A program made the translations under genes and the position numbers. From JALYXS01 sp051003795 (lineage in GTDB: Bacteria > Acidobacteriota > Terriglobia > Bryobacterales > Bryobacteraceae), in contig JBPCKZ010000046.1 in assembly GCA_051003795.1 (NCBI GenBank), forward strand, positions 1 through 13,927: a stretch of 13,927 nucleotides of DNA. Reading direction: 5' to 3'. The notes beneath the pieces are model-generated. The model saw only the letters and a list, made by a program, of their open reading frames with translations. It was not told the origin of the DNA and made no database searches. The first letter of the stretch is position 1, and each line of letters opens with the position of its first letter. Shown here one piece after another: positions 6,107 to 13,379 of this stretch.

Positions 6107-7063
6107 ATGCGAATTTTGGTTACCGGCTCTCAGGGTTGCATTGGATCGTGGGTTGTCAAACAACTGATCGAGCGCGGTCTCGATGTCCTCACTTTCGATG
6201 TTCAGCCGGATATGGAGCGCTTGCGGACCATTGCCTCCGCCGACCTCGCCTCGAAAGCCGTGGCGCGGACCGGCCGGATCGAGGACACAGCCGCGGTCAA
6301 GTCGCTTGTCAAAGAAGAAGGCGTCACGCACATCATGCACTTGGCCGCGCAATTGATGCCGTTTTGCCAGGCAAATCCGGTTGAGGGCGGGTTGGTGAAC
6401 GTGATTGGGACATTAAACGTTTTCGAGGCCGCGCGCGATGCGGGCCGCGCCGTTCGCGTGGTCTACGCCAGTTCTTCCGCGGTTTGGGGTCCCGAGGAAT
6501 TCTATGGAAGCGGTAAGTTGAGCGAAGACAATCCGCTCCGGCCCGCCACCCAATACGGCGTATTCAAGCAAGCCAATGAGGGAAATGCGCGGGTGTTCCA
6601 CGCCGTAAACGGCATTTCGAGCGTCGGGCTGCGGCCCTGGACCGTCTATGGAGTGGGGCGCGATCGCGGTTTGACCGCCGATCCGACCCTCGCCATTCGT
6701 GCCGTGGCGTACAAAGAGCGTTTTCAGATCCGAATCGGCGGATTCATGGATATGCAATACGTGGAGGATGTCGCGGAGACGTTTATTCGCTGCCTGCTTT
6801 CAGATATCCAGGGCGCGCACGTGTTCAACCTGGAGGGTTCGGTGATCGGCATGGAAGATTTCGTTCAAGTCCTTGAAAAGCTGCGTCCGGGGGCCAAGGA
6901 CCTGATCCGGGTGGAGGGTCCGCAGGTTCCAGTGGCGTACCGGATGGACGGCTCGCAACTGCGCGAGCACTTCGGCGAGATGCCGCGGACGCCGCTGGAG
7001 GCGGGCGTAAGCAGGACATTGGACAAATTCGAAGCCTTGCCAAAAACCGTGAGAATCCGATAA
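6107..7063 (+). CDS. NAD-dependent epimerase/dehydratase (extended SDR)
   Basis: Extended short-chain dehydrogenase of 318 residues, likely acting on a nucleotide sugar or similar substrate. The Rossmann motif GxxGxxG is G7, G10, G13 (TGSQGCIGS). Asp31 closes the second strand and favours NAD over NADP. The catalytic Tyr150 and Lys154 (YGVFK) and a Ser cluster at 122-124 (YASSSAVWG) are present. The segment LRPWTVYGVGRDRG is the usual start of the substrate domain. The ATG at 6107-6109 gives MRILVTGSQG. The frame stays open upstream to 5666, but that part is antisense to the FAD gene and has no family similarity. There is no Shine-Dalgarno sequence. A TGATAT about 10 bases upstream could be a -10, giving a very short or absent leader. 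The exact substrate is unknown, and no sugar-nucleotide pathway genes flank it. Confidence 0.92.
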   Translation: MRILVTGSQGCIGSWVVKQLIERGLDVLTFDVQPDMERLRTIASADLASKAVARTGRIEDTAAVKSLVKEEGVTHIMHLAAQLMPFCQANPVEGGLVNVIGTLNVFEAARDAGRAVRVVYASSSAVWGPEEFYGSGKLSEDNPLRPATQYGVFKQANEGNARVFHAVNGISSVGLRPWTVYGVGRDRGLTADPTLAIRAVAYKERFQIRIGGFMDMQYVEDVAETFIRCLLSDIQGAHVFNLEGSVIGMEDFVQVLEKLRPGAKDLIRVEGPQVPVAYRMDGSQLREHFGEMPRTPLEAGVSRTLDKFEALPKTVRIR

Positions 7064-7094
7064 AGTCCGCATCACGTTATCTCCAGTAGCGGGT

Positions 7095-8669
7095 ATGCTA
7101 GGTGTAAACGTGGATTTCGCAACCGATTGCAAGGCACCTTACAAGACTTTCTTTGACCAGATTCCCGAGCCTGCGTGGGTGGTCAACCTATCCGATCTGC
7201 GGTTTCTCGAGGTGAACGCGGCGGCAATTGAGAGTTTCGGGTATAGCCGGGAAGAATACCTTTCCATGAACCTCGTGGATCTACACTCGGCGGAACAGGT
7301 GGAGCGTCTCAGGGAAGCGGTGCGGCGCTCGCAATTCTCCTCCCCCGATCTTTGCGCCTGGAAGACGCTGAAAAAAAACGGCAGCCGCGTGGAGATGGAC
7401 CTGCGAGTTCGTCCCGTGACGGTCCGGGAACGGTCCGGTGAAATTCCCGCGCTCATTATCCTGGCTGTCGATGCGAGCAGCCGCAGCCGCCTGGAAGAAC
7501 AATTGAGGCAGGCGCAAAAAATGGAAGCGATCGGTATGCTCGCGGGCGGCATCGCGCACGATTTCAATAATCTTCTGACGATTATTTCCGGTTACAGCCA
7601 AATGCTGCTTAGCGGCATCGAGGAAAACGATCCCGATCGCGGCGCGATCGAACAGATCTTGAAAGCGGGCCAGCGCGCCGCGGATCTAACCCGTCAGCTT
7701 CTCGCGTTTAGCCGCCGCAAACTGGTTCAGCCCAAAGTAATCGACTTGAAATCGGCTGTCGCGGGCATGAGCGCCATGCTTCGCCGTCTGATCGGAGAGC
7801 ACATAGACCTGAAGATCGAGACTGGGGCGGAAACCGGCCATGTGCATGCCGATCCCGGGCAAATCGAGCAGATCATCATGAACTTGGCCGTGAACGCGCG
7901 CGATGCGATGGCCGCCGGCGGCAAACTCGTAATCGAGACCGGCAACGCCGAATTGGATGAAACGTACGTGCGAAAACATCTAGCCGTGCGCCCGGGGCGT
8001 TACGTGATGCTCGCCGTGACCGATACGGGAACCGGCATGGATGCCGAAACCCAGGGGAAGGTTTTCGAGCCATTCTTCACCACCAAGGGGCACGGAACCG
8101 GGCTCGGCCTATCGACCGTCTACGGGATTGTCAAGCAGTCGGGCGGCGCCATCGATCTGTATAGCGAGCCGGGCTTTGGAACCTCCGTTAAAATCTACCT
8201 GCCGCGCGTGGACGAGATTTTGCATATCGACACCAGGAAAGAGCCGCGAGAATCCGCCGGCGGCTGGGAGACGATCCTTCTGGCGGAAGACGAAGAAGCG
8301 GTCCGGCTGCTGGTTCAGAAGGCGCTCGAAAAAGCCGGATATACGCTGCTGCTCGCGGCAACCGGCGCCGAGGCGATCAAAGTGGCCCAGACGCATCCGG
8401 GCGACATCCAGCTTCTCATCACCGACATGGTGATGCCCCGCATGAGCGGGACGGCCTTGGCGCGAAAGTTTCGCAAGCTTCGTCCGGGAACGGCCGTGTT
8501 GTTTATTTCCGGGTATACGGACGCGTCTCTGCAACATGGCGGATCTTTGACTTCGGAGATGAATTTCCTCCAAAAGCCCTTCAGTCCGGTGGCGCTGAAG
8601 CGGAAGGTGCGGGAAGTTTTGGATGCCAAGGGTAACGGCAACGGACAGAGCGACAAAGCAAGTTCGTGA
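7095..8669 (+). CDS. PAS hybrid histidine kinase with C-terminal receiver
   Basis: Cytoplasmic hybrid sensor kinase of 524 residues, with no membrane segment or signal peptide. The order is: PAS (about 15-128, with PEPAWVVNLSDLRFLEVN and FGYSREEYLSMN), a short linker helix, HisKA with phospho-acceptor His155 (GGIAHDFNNLLT), HATPase_c, then a receiver. In HATPase_c the N-box has Asn263 and Asn267 (IIMNLAVNARDAM), the G1 box is DTGTGMD (310-316), the F-box is FEPFFTTK, and the G2 box is GTGLGLSTVYG. The receiver (about 393-512) has the acidic pair Glu398/Asp399, phospho-acceptor Asp444 (LITDMVMPRMSG), Ser472 and Lys494. All catalytic residues are intact. The input to the PAS domain is unknown. 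The receiver is the last domain, so a separate phosphotransfer or output partner is expected, or the receiver tunes the kinase. The start ATG at 7095 has a weak RBS. It lies 31 bases after the epimerase, so co-transcription is possible. Confidence 0.95.
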   Translation: MLGVNVDFATDCKAPYKTFFDQIPEPAWVVNLSDLRFLEVNAAAIESFGYSREEYLSMNLVDLHSAEQVERLREAVRRSQFSSPDLCAWKTLKKNGSRVEMDLRVRPVTVRERSGEIPALIILAVDASSRSRLEEQLRQAQKMEAIGMLAGGIAHDFNNLLTIISGYSQMLLSGIEENDPDRGAIEQILKAGQRAADLTRQLLAFSRRKLVQPKVIDLKSAVAGMSAMLRRLIGEHIDLKIETGAETGHVHADPGQIEQIIMNLAVNARDAMAAGGKLVIETGNAELDETYVRKHLAVRPGRYVMLAVTDTGTGMDAETQGKVFEPFFTTKGHGTGLGLSTVYGIVKQSGGAIDLYSEPGFGTSVKIYLPRVDEILHIDTRKEPRESAGGWETILLAEDEEAVRLLVQKALEKAGYTLLLAATGAEAIKVAQTHPGDIQLLITDMVMPRMSGTALARKFRKLRPGTAVLFISGYTDASLQHGGSLTSEMNFLQKPFSPVALKRKVREVLDAKGNGNGQSDKASS

Positions 8670-8694
8670 GTGGCGGCACGAGTGCCCGCGCCAC
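8670..8694. terminator. Hairpin between convergent genes
   Basis: An inverted repeat GTGGCG...CGCCAC (8670-8675 with 8689-8694) has an inner GCA/TGC stem and a CGAG loop. It fills the 28-base gap between the kinase stop (8667-8669) and the prepilin peptidase stop (8698-8700). The flanking TGAG/CTCA, which include both TGA stops, can extend the pairing with a bulge. There is no T-run on either strand, so it is at best a weak or factor-assisted bidirectional terminator. Confidence 0.45.
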
Positions 8695-8697
8695 AAC

Positions 8698-9522
8698 TCA
8701 CATCGCGCGGGCGTACCAGTCGATGACGCGTTGACCTTCGAGCGCCACGCCCAGCGCCGCGATGCCCAGGAACGTACCGAACGGAAGCGGGTAAGTGGAG
8801 GCGTCCTGCCTGGTGATTCTGATATAGATTAAGCCGACCACCGATCCCAGGACCGATCCCGCAATCAGCGTCAACAGCGCGCCCCTGATTCCCAGGAACG
8901 CGCCCACCATCGCCATCATTTTTACGTCGCCCAGGCCCAGGCCGGGCTTATGACGCAATTTCTCGAACAGGAAACCGCCCAGCCAGAGAGATCCGGCGGG
9001 AAACACGATGCCGAGCGCCGCTTCGGCCATCGAGAACGCGCGATTCCCCAGAGTGACATCCGAAAGCGAGGCGATGGCATGCGCCACGATGTCGGGCACG
9101 GGAACGAATAGCGCGAATACCAAGCCGATGACGATGCCGCCAAGGGTGAACTCATCCGGAAGGATTCGCTCTTCCACATCGGAAAAAACGAGCGCGACCA
9201 AAATCGCGCTCAACACGCAATATTTCGCCGCGATCAGGGTAAAGCCCAGATGCCATGCGAAATAGGCGAAGAGCAGGCCAGTGAGCAGTTCCACCACCGT
9301 ATAGCTGACGGAAATTCGCGATCCGCAGTGGCGGCAACGCGCGCGAAGCAGCACATAACTCAGCACGGGTAGATTGTCGTACCAGGCAATCGGCTTCTCG
9401 CAGGAGGGGCAGCGCGAACGGGGGCGGATCACGGACAAATCGCGCGGCCAGCGGTGGATGCAGACGTTCAGGAAACTGCCGATCAAAAGGCCGAACAGCA
9501 GCCCAACGCACGCCTCAATCAT
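8698..9522 (-). CDS. pilD: Prepilin peptidase / N-methyltransferase (A24 family)
   Basis: Inner-membrane aspartic protease of 274 residues that removes the leader of type IV pilins or type II secretion pseudopilins and N-methylates the new first residue. The N-terminal cytoplasmic domain has the two zinc pairs C38xxC41 (RCPSCEKP) and C63xxC66 (RCRHCGSR), marking the bifunctional type. The two catalytic aspartates are Asp115 (VFSDVEERILPDE) and Asp199 in the GxGD-type motif GLGLGDVKMM. Several hydrophobic helices complete the fold. Length is normal. The ATG at 9520-9522 lies inside the end of the upstream glycosyltransferase gene (8-base overlap), so the two are translationally linked. It is the last gene of the HU operon. 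No pilin or secretion genes are in the window, so which system it serves is unknown. Confidence 0.95.
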   Translation of the reverse strand: MIEACVGLLFGLLIGSFLNVCIHRWPRDLSVIRPRSRCPSCEKPIAWYDNLPVLSYVLLRARCRHCGSRISVSYTVVELLTGLLFAYFAWHLGFTLIAAKYCVLSAILVALVFSDVEERILPDEFTLGGIVIGLVFALFVPVPDIVAHAIASLSDVTLGNRAFSMAEAALGIVFPAGSLWLGGFLFEKLRHKPGLGLGDVKMMAMVGAFLGIRGALLTLIAGSVLGSVVGLIYIRITRQDASTYPLPFGTFLGIAALGVALEGQRVIDWYARAM

Positions 9523-10378
9523 TCAGCAGCCTTCGGTAAATCTCGATTGTTTCGGCAACCATGCGGGCTTCGGAAAAACGCGTCTCAATTGTAAGACGCG
9601 CGGAAATGGCGATTCGCCTGGCGAGTTCGGGATTGCCCATGAGCCGGCCGATGGCGGCGGCGATTGCGTCGACGGAATTCTCCACCAGAAATCCGTTCTC
9701 GCCATCGACGATGATCTCCCGCAGTCCGCCCACGTCGCTCGCGATCGCGGGCACGCCCGCCGACATGGCGAGCAGGACGCCCGATCCGAGCCCTTCGCAT
9801 TCGGTCGCGTAAACCATGAACCGCGCCTTTGCGAGATCCGCTTCCAGATCTTGCGAAATACAGACAGGCAGGCCCGTCGAACGGGCGGCTTCGATCGCCC
9901 ACGCCGTTTCTTTTCGGGCCGGAATCAAAATTTGTTCTCGAGCGTCGTTCCTCTCTTTCCAGGGCAGGAGCGGAACGCCATCCGGAACCACGCTAATCTT
10001 CGATTCCGGAACGCCGCCCGATTTCAGCACGCCGGCCACGTAACGTGAAACGGCGATGAAGTGGTCCGCGCGGCTATATTTCCATCGCGAGCGAATCGGA
10101 AATGCGACCCGGCGGGAGACCAGCAGGGGCCGTCCGGAGAACGCCGCGATCAGGTGCGAGCGGGCATCGTGCGCATGAACCAGATCGCATTCCGGCAAGA
10201 ACGGCCCGATGCTGCCCACGTCGAACCCCTCGCCTTTCGCCCGATCGAATAACGGACTGCCGCCCCGGCAGCGCAGAATCGGCTCCCACCCGGCGGCGCG
10301 CAGACCGCGAATCAGCCGGAGCGCCTGCCATTGGCCGCCGCGCATCTCGCGCCCGGAATCCAGATGCAGAATACGCAT
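9515..10378 (-). CDS. Glycosyltransferase family 4, shortened
   Basis: GT-B fold glycosyltransferase of 287 residues, clearly shorter than the usual 350-400. The N-terminal acceptor domain starts MRILHLDSGREMRGGQWQAL and contains VHAHDARSH (67-75) and FIAVSRYVAGVL. VVPDGVPL (130-137) marks the domain junction. The C-terminal donor domain then runs quickly to ATECEGLGSGVLLAMSAGVPAIASDVGGLREI (191-222). The stretch in between, normally about 100 residues with the first Rossmann strands, is only about 50. In the EX7E motif Glu195 is present but the second position is Leu203 (VLLAMS rather than the usual LEAM). The fold should still form, but donor binding may be altered. It could be an active divergent enzyme or a reduced partner of the adjacent GT2. 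It starts 6 bases after the GT2 stop and overlaps pilD by 8 bases. The role is probably surface polysaccharide or lipid glycosylation. Confidence 0.88.
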   Translation of the reverse strand: MRILHLDSGREMRGGQWQALRLIRGLRAAGWEPILRCRGGSPLFDRAKGEGFDVGSIGPFLPECDLVHAHDARSHLIAAFSGRPLLVSRRVAFPIRSRWKYSRADHFIAVSRYVAGVLKSGGVPESKISVVPDGVPLLPWKERNDAREQILIPARKETAWAIEAARSTGLPVCISQDLEADLAKARFMVYATECEGLGSGVLLAMSAGVPAIASDVGGLREIIVDGENGFLVENSVDAIAAAIGRLMGNPELARRIAISARLTIETRFSEARMVAETIEIYRRLLND

Positions 10379-10384
10379 CCGGCT

Positions 10385-11122
10385 TTAGCTCATGTTCCGG
10401 GCTTTCGCGTATTTCAGGAAGGTGTAAAGAGCGGCCATGTGCGCGATGGCGAGCCCCTCCATGCCATCGAGGAACCCGCGCTGCAGCAGATATGTGCGGA
10501 TAAAAGTCCAGGCGGGATCTAGGAAAAGGCGCGCCGGAGGGACGTTGATTCTTCGCGCGACAAGCTCCTCGGCGGCGAGCGTCGTGTACCGGTCCATGGT
10601 TTTAAGGTGCTCGGAAAGCGACTCGCAGGTGAAATGCAAAAGGTTGGCTTCCAGATGCCCCACTCGCCCGTTTACCCGGACGCTCTCATGCACGAAATCA
10701 CCCTCCCACCGCGCTTTATTGCGGTTGTATAGCCTGACTTTGCGATCCGGATACCAGCCGCTATGCAGAATCCAGCGGCCGAGATACTGTGCGAGGCGCG
10801 GCATGGTGTAGGCATCGTACGCGGGGCCGTGTTTCTTGATGTTTAAAATCTCGCCGTCGAGCGTTTCGCTCAACGCCTCGTCGGCGTCAATGGACAGAAT
10901 CCAATCGTTCGCCGCAAGTGCGGCGGCGGTATTTTTTTGTTGCGCGTAGTTGACCCACGCGCGCTCGATTACGCGAGCGCCCAGCTTGCCCGCCACCTCC
11001 AGAGTACGGTCCGAAGAACCGCTGTCGAGCACGATGATTTCATCGCAACAGCGAAGGCTCTCGATAGCGCGATCGATCTTGAGTTCTTCGTTTAGAGTGA
11101 TGATTGTCGCGGTGATCTTCAT
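10385..11122 (-). CDS. Glycosyltransferase family 2 (WaaE/KdtX-like)
   Basis: GT-A fold glycosyltransferase of 245 residues. MKITATIITLNEELKIDRAIESLRCCDEIIVLDSGSSD is the N-terminal nucleotide-binding part with TLNEE and VLDSGSSD. YAQQKNTA (59-66) and the metal-binding DxD in LSIDADEA (Asp79, Asp81) follow. A later GDFVHESVRV segment (about 140) is typical of the WaaE/KdtX subgroup, which adds glucose to the lipopolysaccharide inner core. The C-terminus has a hydrophobic helix region (LFLDPAWTFIRTYLLQRGFLDG) of the sort that associates with the membrane. The true substrate here is inferred only. The start ATG at 11120-11122 lies 25 bases after the protease stop. It is the third gene of the HU-M50-GT2-GT4-pilD operon and probably works with the following GT4. 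Confidence 0.93.
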   Translation of the reverse strand: MKITATIITLNEELKIDRAIESLRCCDEIIVLDSGSSDRTLEVAGKLGARVIERAWVNYAQQKNTAAALAANDWILSIDADEALSETLDGEILNIKKHGPAYDAYTMPRLAQYLGRWILHSGWYPDRKVRLYNRNKARWEGDFVHESVRVNGRVGHLEANLLHFTCESLSEHLKTMDRYTTLAAEELVARRINVPPARLFLDPAWTFIRTYLLQRGFLDGMEGLAIAHMAALYTFLKYAKARNMS

Positions 11123-11147
11123 CGCGCCGGCTTTAATCGCAATCGTC

Positions 11148-12155
11148 TTAACTGGCGCCGATCGGCGCGACGGTGAAACATAGCAGAAAAATTGCGAGCG
11201 CCAGGATGCCCAGCCGGCGGCGGCCTTCGCCGATCGCGGTGAAATCGTAAATCGAAGGATGTTTGCGCGCGAAAAAAAACAGAATGCCGGCCCACAACAG
11301 CCATCCCTGCCAGTAGAAAAATCCGAGCGGGATCAATAACGCGATGAACAGACGCGAGATGGGCCGGTGCTTCTCCCCAATCAGGGAATACAAAATGTGC
11401 CCGCCGTCGAGTTGGCCCACGGGAAGCAGATTCAGCGCCGTTGCGAAAATGCCGATCCACGCGGCGCGCGCGACTGGGTGCAGGTAGATATCCGCCGGGG
11501 GAACGCCCGGGAAGATCAGCTTTTCCATTAGCCAGAGCAACGGCGGCGTCCCAAAGACCAGGCTTCCCTGCTGTGCAATTCCGGGGATGATTTTCGAGAA
11601 TGCCAAGCCGATCGAAAGGGCCGGCAGCAGAAAGATAAATCCGGCGATCGGACCTGAAATTCCCACGTCGAAGAGGGCCCGTTTCGCGAAGATAGGCGAG
11701 CGGATACGGATGAAAGCGCCAAGCGTCCCGGTGAACGTCGGGGCAGGCAGGAAATAGGGTACGCTTGCGTCGAGTCCGTAGAAAAGGCACGCGAGGTAAT
11801 GCCCGAATTCGTGCGCCAGCAATATTGCCAGCAGCGTTAGCGAAAAGGGCAGTCCTTGCAGCAGCACGGCCGGGTGCCGCCACCAGGATATGAACATCGC
11901 GAAATCGGGTTCCAGCGGAATTCCGGCGGTGAAGCTAAGCTGCATGTGCGCGCCGACCACCGAAGTCGTGAGCATCGTCAGGACGAATAGCAGGGCGTGC
12001 AGCCAGATCCGCCGGCGGGAGCGAAACGCCTTCATGGGGTAAGTGGAGGGATAAGCGGTATCGAAACGCGGGACGAATTGGACGCGCTGGTCCGAGGCCG
12101 CGCGGTCCGGGAGGCGCGGCGGTAACAGCGGATATGAGAGATCCGGGGAAGACAC
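11148..12155 (-). CDS. Site-2 protease family (M50) membrane metalloprotease
   Basis: Intramembrane zinc protease of 335 residues. The catalytic HEFGH (His115, Glu116, His119) lies in LLAILLAHEFGHYLACL. The third ligand region is NLLPVGQLDGGHILY with Asp250. Other helices are at about 52-68, 163-187, 235-247, 268-298 and 312-330. No PDZ domain is present, unlike RseP; this is the short group. The N-terminal 45 residues are Pro-rich and polar (SYPLLPPRLPDR), as in other members of this subgroup. The start is GTG at 12153-12155. The frame is closed just upstream by the HU stop TAG (same frame, 8 codons earlier), so a longer form is excluded. An ATG at 12035 would give a 295-residue form. The substrate is unknown; relatives cut membrane-bound regulators. 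It is the second gene of the operon, 24 bases after HU. Confidence 0.93.
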   Translation of the reverse strand: MSSPDLSYPLLPPRLPDRAASDQRVQFVPRFDTAYPSTYPMKAFRSRRRIWLHALLFVLTMLTTSVVGAHMQLSFTAGIPLEPDFAMFISWWRHPAVLLQGLPFSLTLLAILLAHEFGHYLACLFYGLDASVPYFLPAPTFTGTLGAFIRIRSPIFAKRALFDVGISGPIAGFIFLLPALSIGLAFSKIIPGIAQQGSLVFGTPPLLWLMEKLIFPGVPPADIYLHPVARAAWIGIFATALNLLPVGQLDGGHILYSLIGEKHRPISRLFIALLIPLGFFYWQGWLLWAGILFFFARKHPSIYDFTAIGEGRRRLGILALAIFLLCFTVAPIGAS

Positions 12156-12179
12156 AATGGCCGACTCGCCCGCCCGAGC

Positions 12180-12449
12180 CTACGTGAGAGTCTGCAACTC
12201 CTTGCCCGGCTTAAAGCGCACCGCTTTGCCGGGCGGGATGGAAACTTCGGCGCCGGTGCGCGGATTGCGGCCAATCCCGGTCTTTCGCGGCTTCACGTTG
12301 AAGACCCCGAAACCGCGCAGTTCTATACGGTCGCCGTGCTCCAGCGCCTTCTTCATCTTTTCGAAAACGGTCTCGACGGCCATCTCCGCCTTGGTCTTAG
12401 TGATACCGGTTTTGTTTACCACTTCATTGATTATATCCAGCTTGATCAA
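12180..12449 (-). CDS. HU/IHF-family DNA-binding protein
   Basis: Histone-like nucleoid protein of 89 residues, which bends and wraps DNA as a dimer. It has the N-terminal helices MIKLDIINEVVNKTGITKTKAEMAVETVFEKM, the beta-arm segment GRNPRTGAEVSIPPGKAV with the intercalating Pro, and the C-terminal VRFKPGKELQ; all are standard. GDRIELRGFGVF matches both HU and IHF-alpha; the subtype cannot be fixed by eye. The start is TTG at 12447-12449 with GGAGG four bases upstream, a strong Shine-Dalgarno sequence that decides the start. It is the first gene of a five-gene operon and has its own sigma70 promoter. Having an HU gene lead a surface-protein operon is unusual. The operon may simply be downstream read-through of a highly expressed gene. 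Confidence 0.96.
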   Translation of the reverse strand: MIKLDIINEVVNKTGITKTKAEMAVETVFEKMKKALEHGDRIELRGFGVFNVKPRKTGIGRNPRTGAEVSIPPGKAVRFKPGKELQTLT

Positions 12450-12481
12450 GGAGCCTCCAGAGCCGAGCTTTTCAACTCGAT

Positions 12482-12509
12482 GATATAGTTGACCTTACAC
12501 TCGTGTCAA
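12482..12509 (-). promoter_or_regulatory. Sigma70 promoter for the HU operon
   Basis: Read on the minus strand: a perfect TTGACA (12504-12509), a 16-base spacer and TATATC (12482-12487). The predicted start lies at about 12475, roughly 26 bases upstream of the HU TTG. The -35 overlaps the GTG start codon of the divergent flavin reductase gene, so the two genes share a very compact control region. Confidence 0.65.
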
Positions 12510-12982
12510 GCACGCTCGACTTCTGCGGCGCCTGTAGCAGGTATGCCACCGGCATCGCCGTAATCACCGTCCTGGACCCGGAAGGCGTGGCGCACGGCAT
12601 GACGGCCAACTCCTTCACGTCGGTTTCGCTCCACCCGCCGCTGATTCTGGTTTGCGTCGACCACGCCGCCGCGATTCTGGCGCACTTCCGAGCCGGTTCG
12701 CACATGGGCATCAACGTTCTTAGCGAATCGCAACAACACCTTTCCGCGCACTTCGCGCGTCCGGGCGACAACCGGTTCGGCAAAGTGGAGTGGTATCCGG
12801 GCGAGACTGGAATTCCGCTCCTGCCTTTAGTTCTAGCGACCTTTGAGTGCTCAATAGTCAACGCGGTTGAGTCTGGCGACCACACGATCTTCATCTGCGA
12901 GGTTCGGCACGCCTGGTCCGGCGATGGCAACCCGTTGCTGTATTTCAATCGAGGATACCGGACGATTGGCGGATCGCTCTGA
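12503..12982 (+). CDS. Flavin reductase-like domain protein
   Basis: A 159-residue FMN-binding split-barrel protein of the flavin reductase family, which uses NAD(P)H to reduce FMN or FAD for partner monooxygenases. Recognisable parts are YATGIAVITVLDPEGVAHGMTANSF and TSVSLHPPLILVCVD (the FMN-binding region, about 14-53), GINVLSESQQHLSAHFA (69-85) and GDHTIFICEVRHAW (125-138), then PLLYFNRGYR. Length is normal. The start is GTG at 12503-12505 (VSSTLDFCGACSRYATG). There is no good Shine-Dalgarno sequence. A TATAGT at 12484-12489 could be a -10, giving a very short leader, but no matching -35 is seen. It is divergent from HU, with only 53 bases between start codons. No oxygenase partner is adjacent. 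Confidence 0.9.
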   Translation: MSSTLDFCGACSRYATGIAVITVLDPEGVAHGMTANSFTSVSLHPPLILVCVDHAAAILAHFRAGSHMGINVLSESQQHLSAHFARPGDNRFGKVEWYPGETGIPLLPLVLATFECSIVNAVESGDHTIFICEVRHAWSGDGNPLLYFNRGYRTIGGSL

Positions 12983-13121
12983 CAAAGCCTATTCTGCCTA
13001 GTCACGGCAAGATCGCCGGAATTTCCCGACGTGCTGCTCCGTCATGTTGGATCCGGCAGCGCTCCTGCATTCGGTGTCCAAATGTTTCGTTCGGGGGTCC
13101 TGGCTTGAGCATGGCCCGCTG
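12983..13121. other. Intergenic region between convergent genes
   Basis: 139 bases between the flavin reductase stop and the toxin stop. I see no ORF, no strong hairpin with a T-run and no repeat. A weak CGGC/GCCG inverted repeat near 13005-13018 is too short to call a terminator. Confidence 0.4.
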
Positions 13122-13379
13122 CTAATAGGTGGTTGAAGTGCGCCGCACGATTTCAACGATGTCCACAATAAACGACTCGAGGTCCACGTCAAAAAAGATT
13201 CGGTAGTTGCCGACTCTGCGGCGGAATGCGGAGCGTTCGCCAATGAGGCGCTTGATCTTGCCGCTCAACGGATCTGTCCGCATTGCTTCCAGTGCGGACA
13301 AAAGGAGGCGCCGGTCTTTAACGGGAAATTTTTCGAGGGCTTTTCTTGCCCGGCTTGCGATTCGCAGATCCCAGTTCAT
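13122..13379 (-). CDS. RelE/ParE family toxin
   Basis: A small basic protein of 85 residues with the RelE/ParE fold pattern: MNWDLRIASRARKALEKFP (first strand and helix), LLLSALEAMRTDPLSGKIKRL (second helix and a DPLSG turn) and the core strands RRRVGNYRIFFDVDLESFIVDIVEIVRR. RVGNYRIFFDVD is the most family-typical segment. Such proteins either cut ribosome-bound mRNA (RelE) or poison gyrase (ParE); the sequence alone does not say which. The start ATG at 13377-13379 lies inside the antitoxin gene, 62 bases before its stop, so translation of the toxin depends on that of the antitoxin mRNA. The second-gene position is normal for these pairs. There is no sign of truncation. Confidence 0.9.
   Translation of the reverse strand: MNWDLRIASRARKALEKFPVKDRRLLLSALEAMRTDPLSGKIKRLIGERSAFRRRVGNYRIFFDVDLESFIVDIVEIVRRTSTTY

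Noticed and set aside
9374..10048. A 224-codon frame on the plus strand across pilD and the GT4 gene
   Set aside because: It spans two real minus-strand genes and shows no motif.
11119..11883. A 254-codon frame on the minus strand inside the site-2 protease gene
   Set aside because: Its Arg/Ala/Pro-rich sequence has no domain, and it lies in an alternative frame of a gene with intact HExxH and LDGG motifs.
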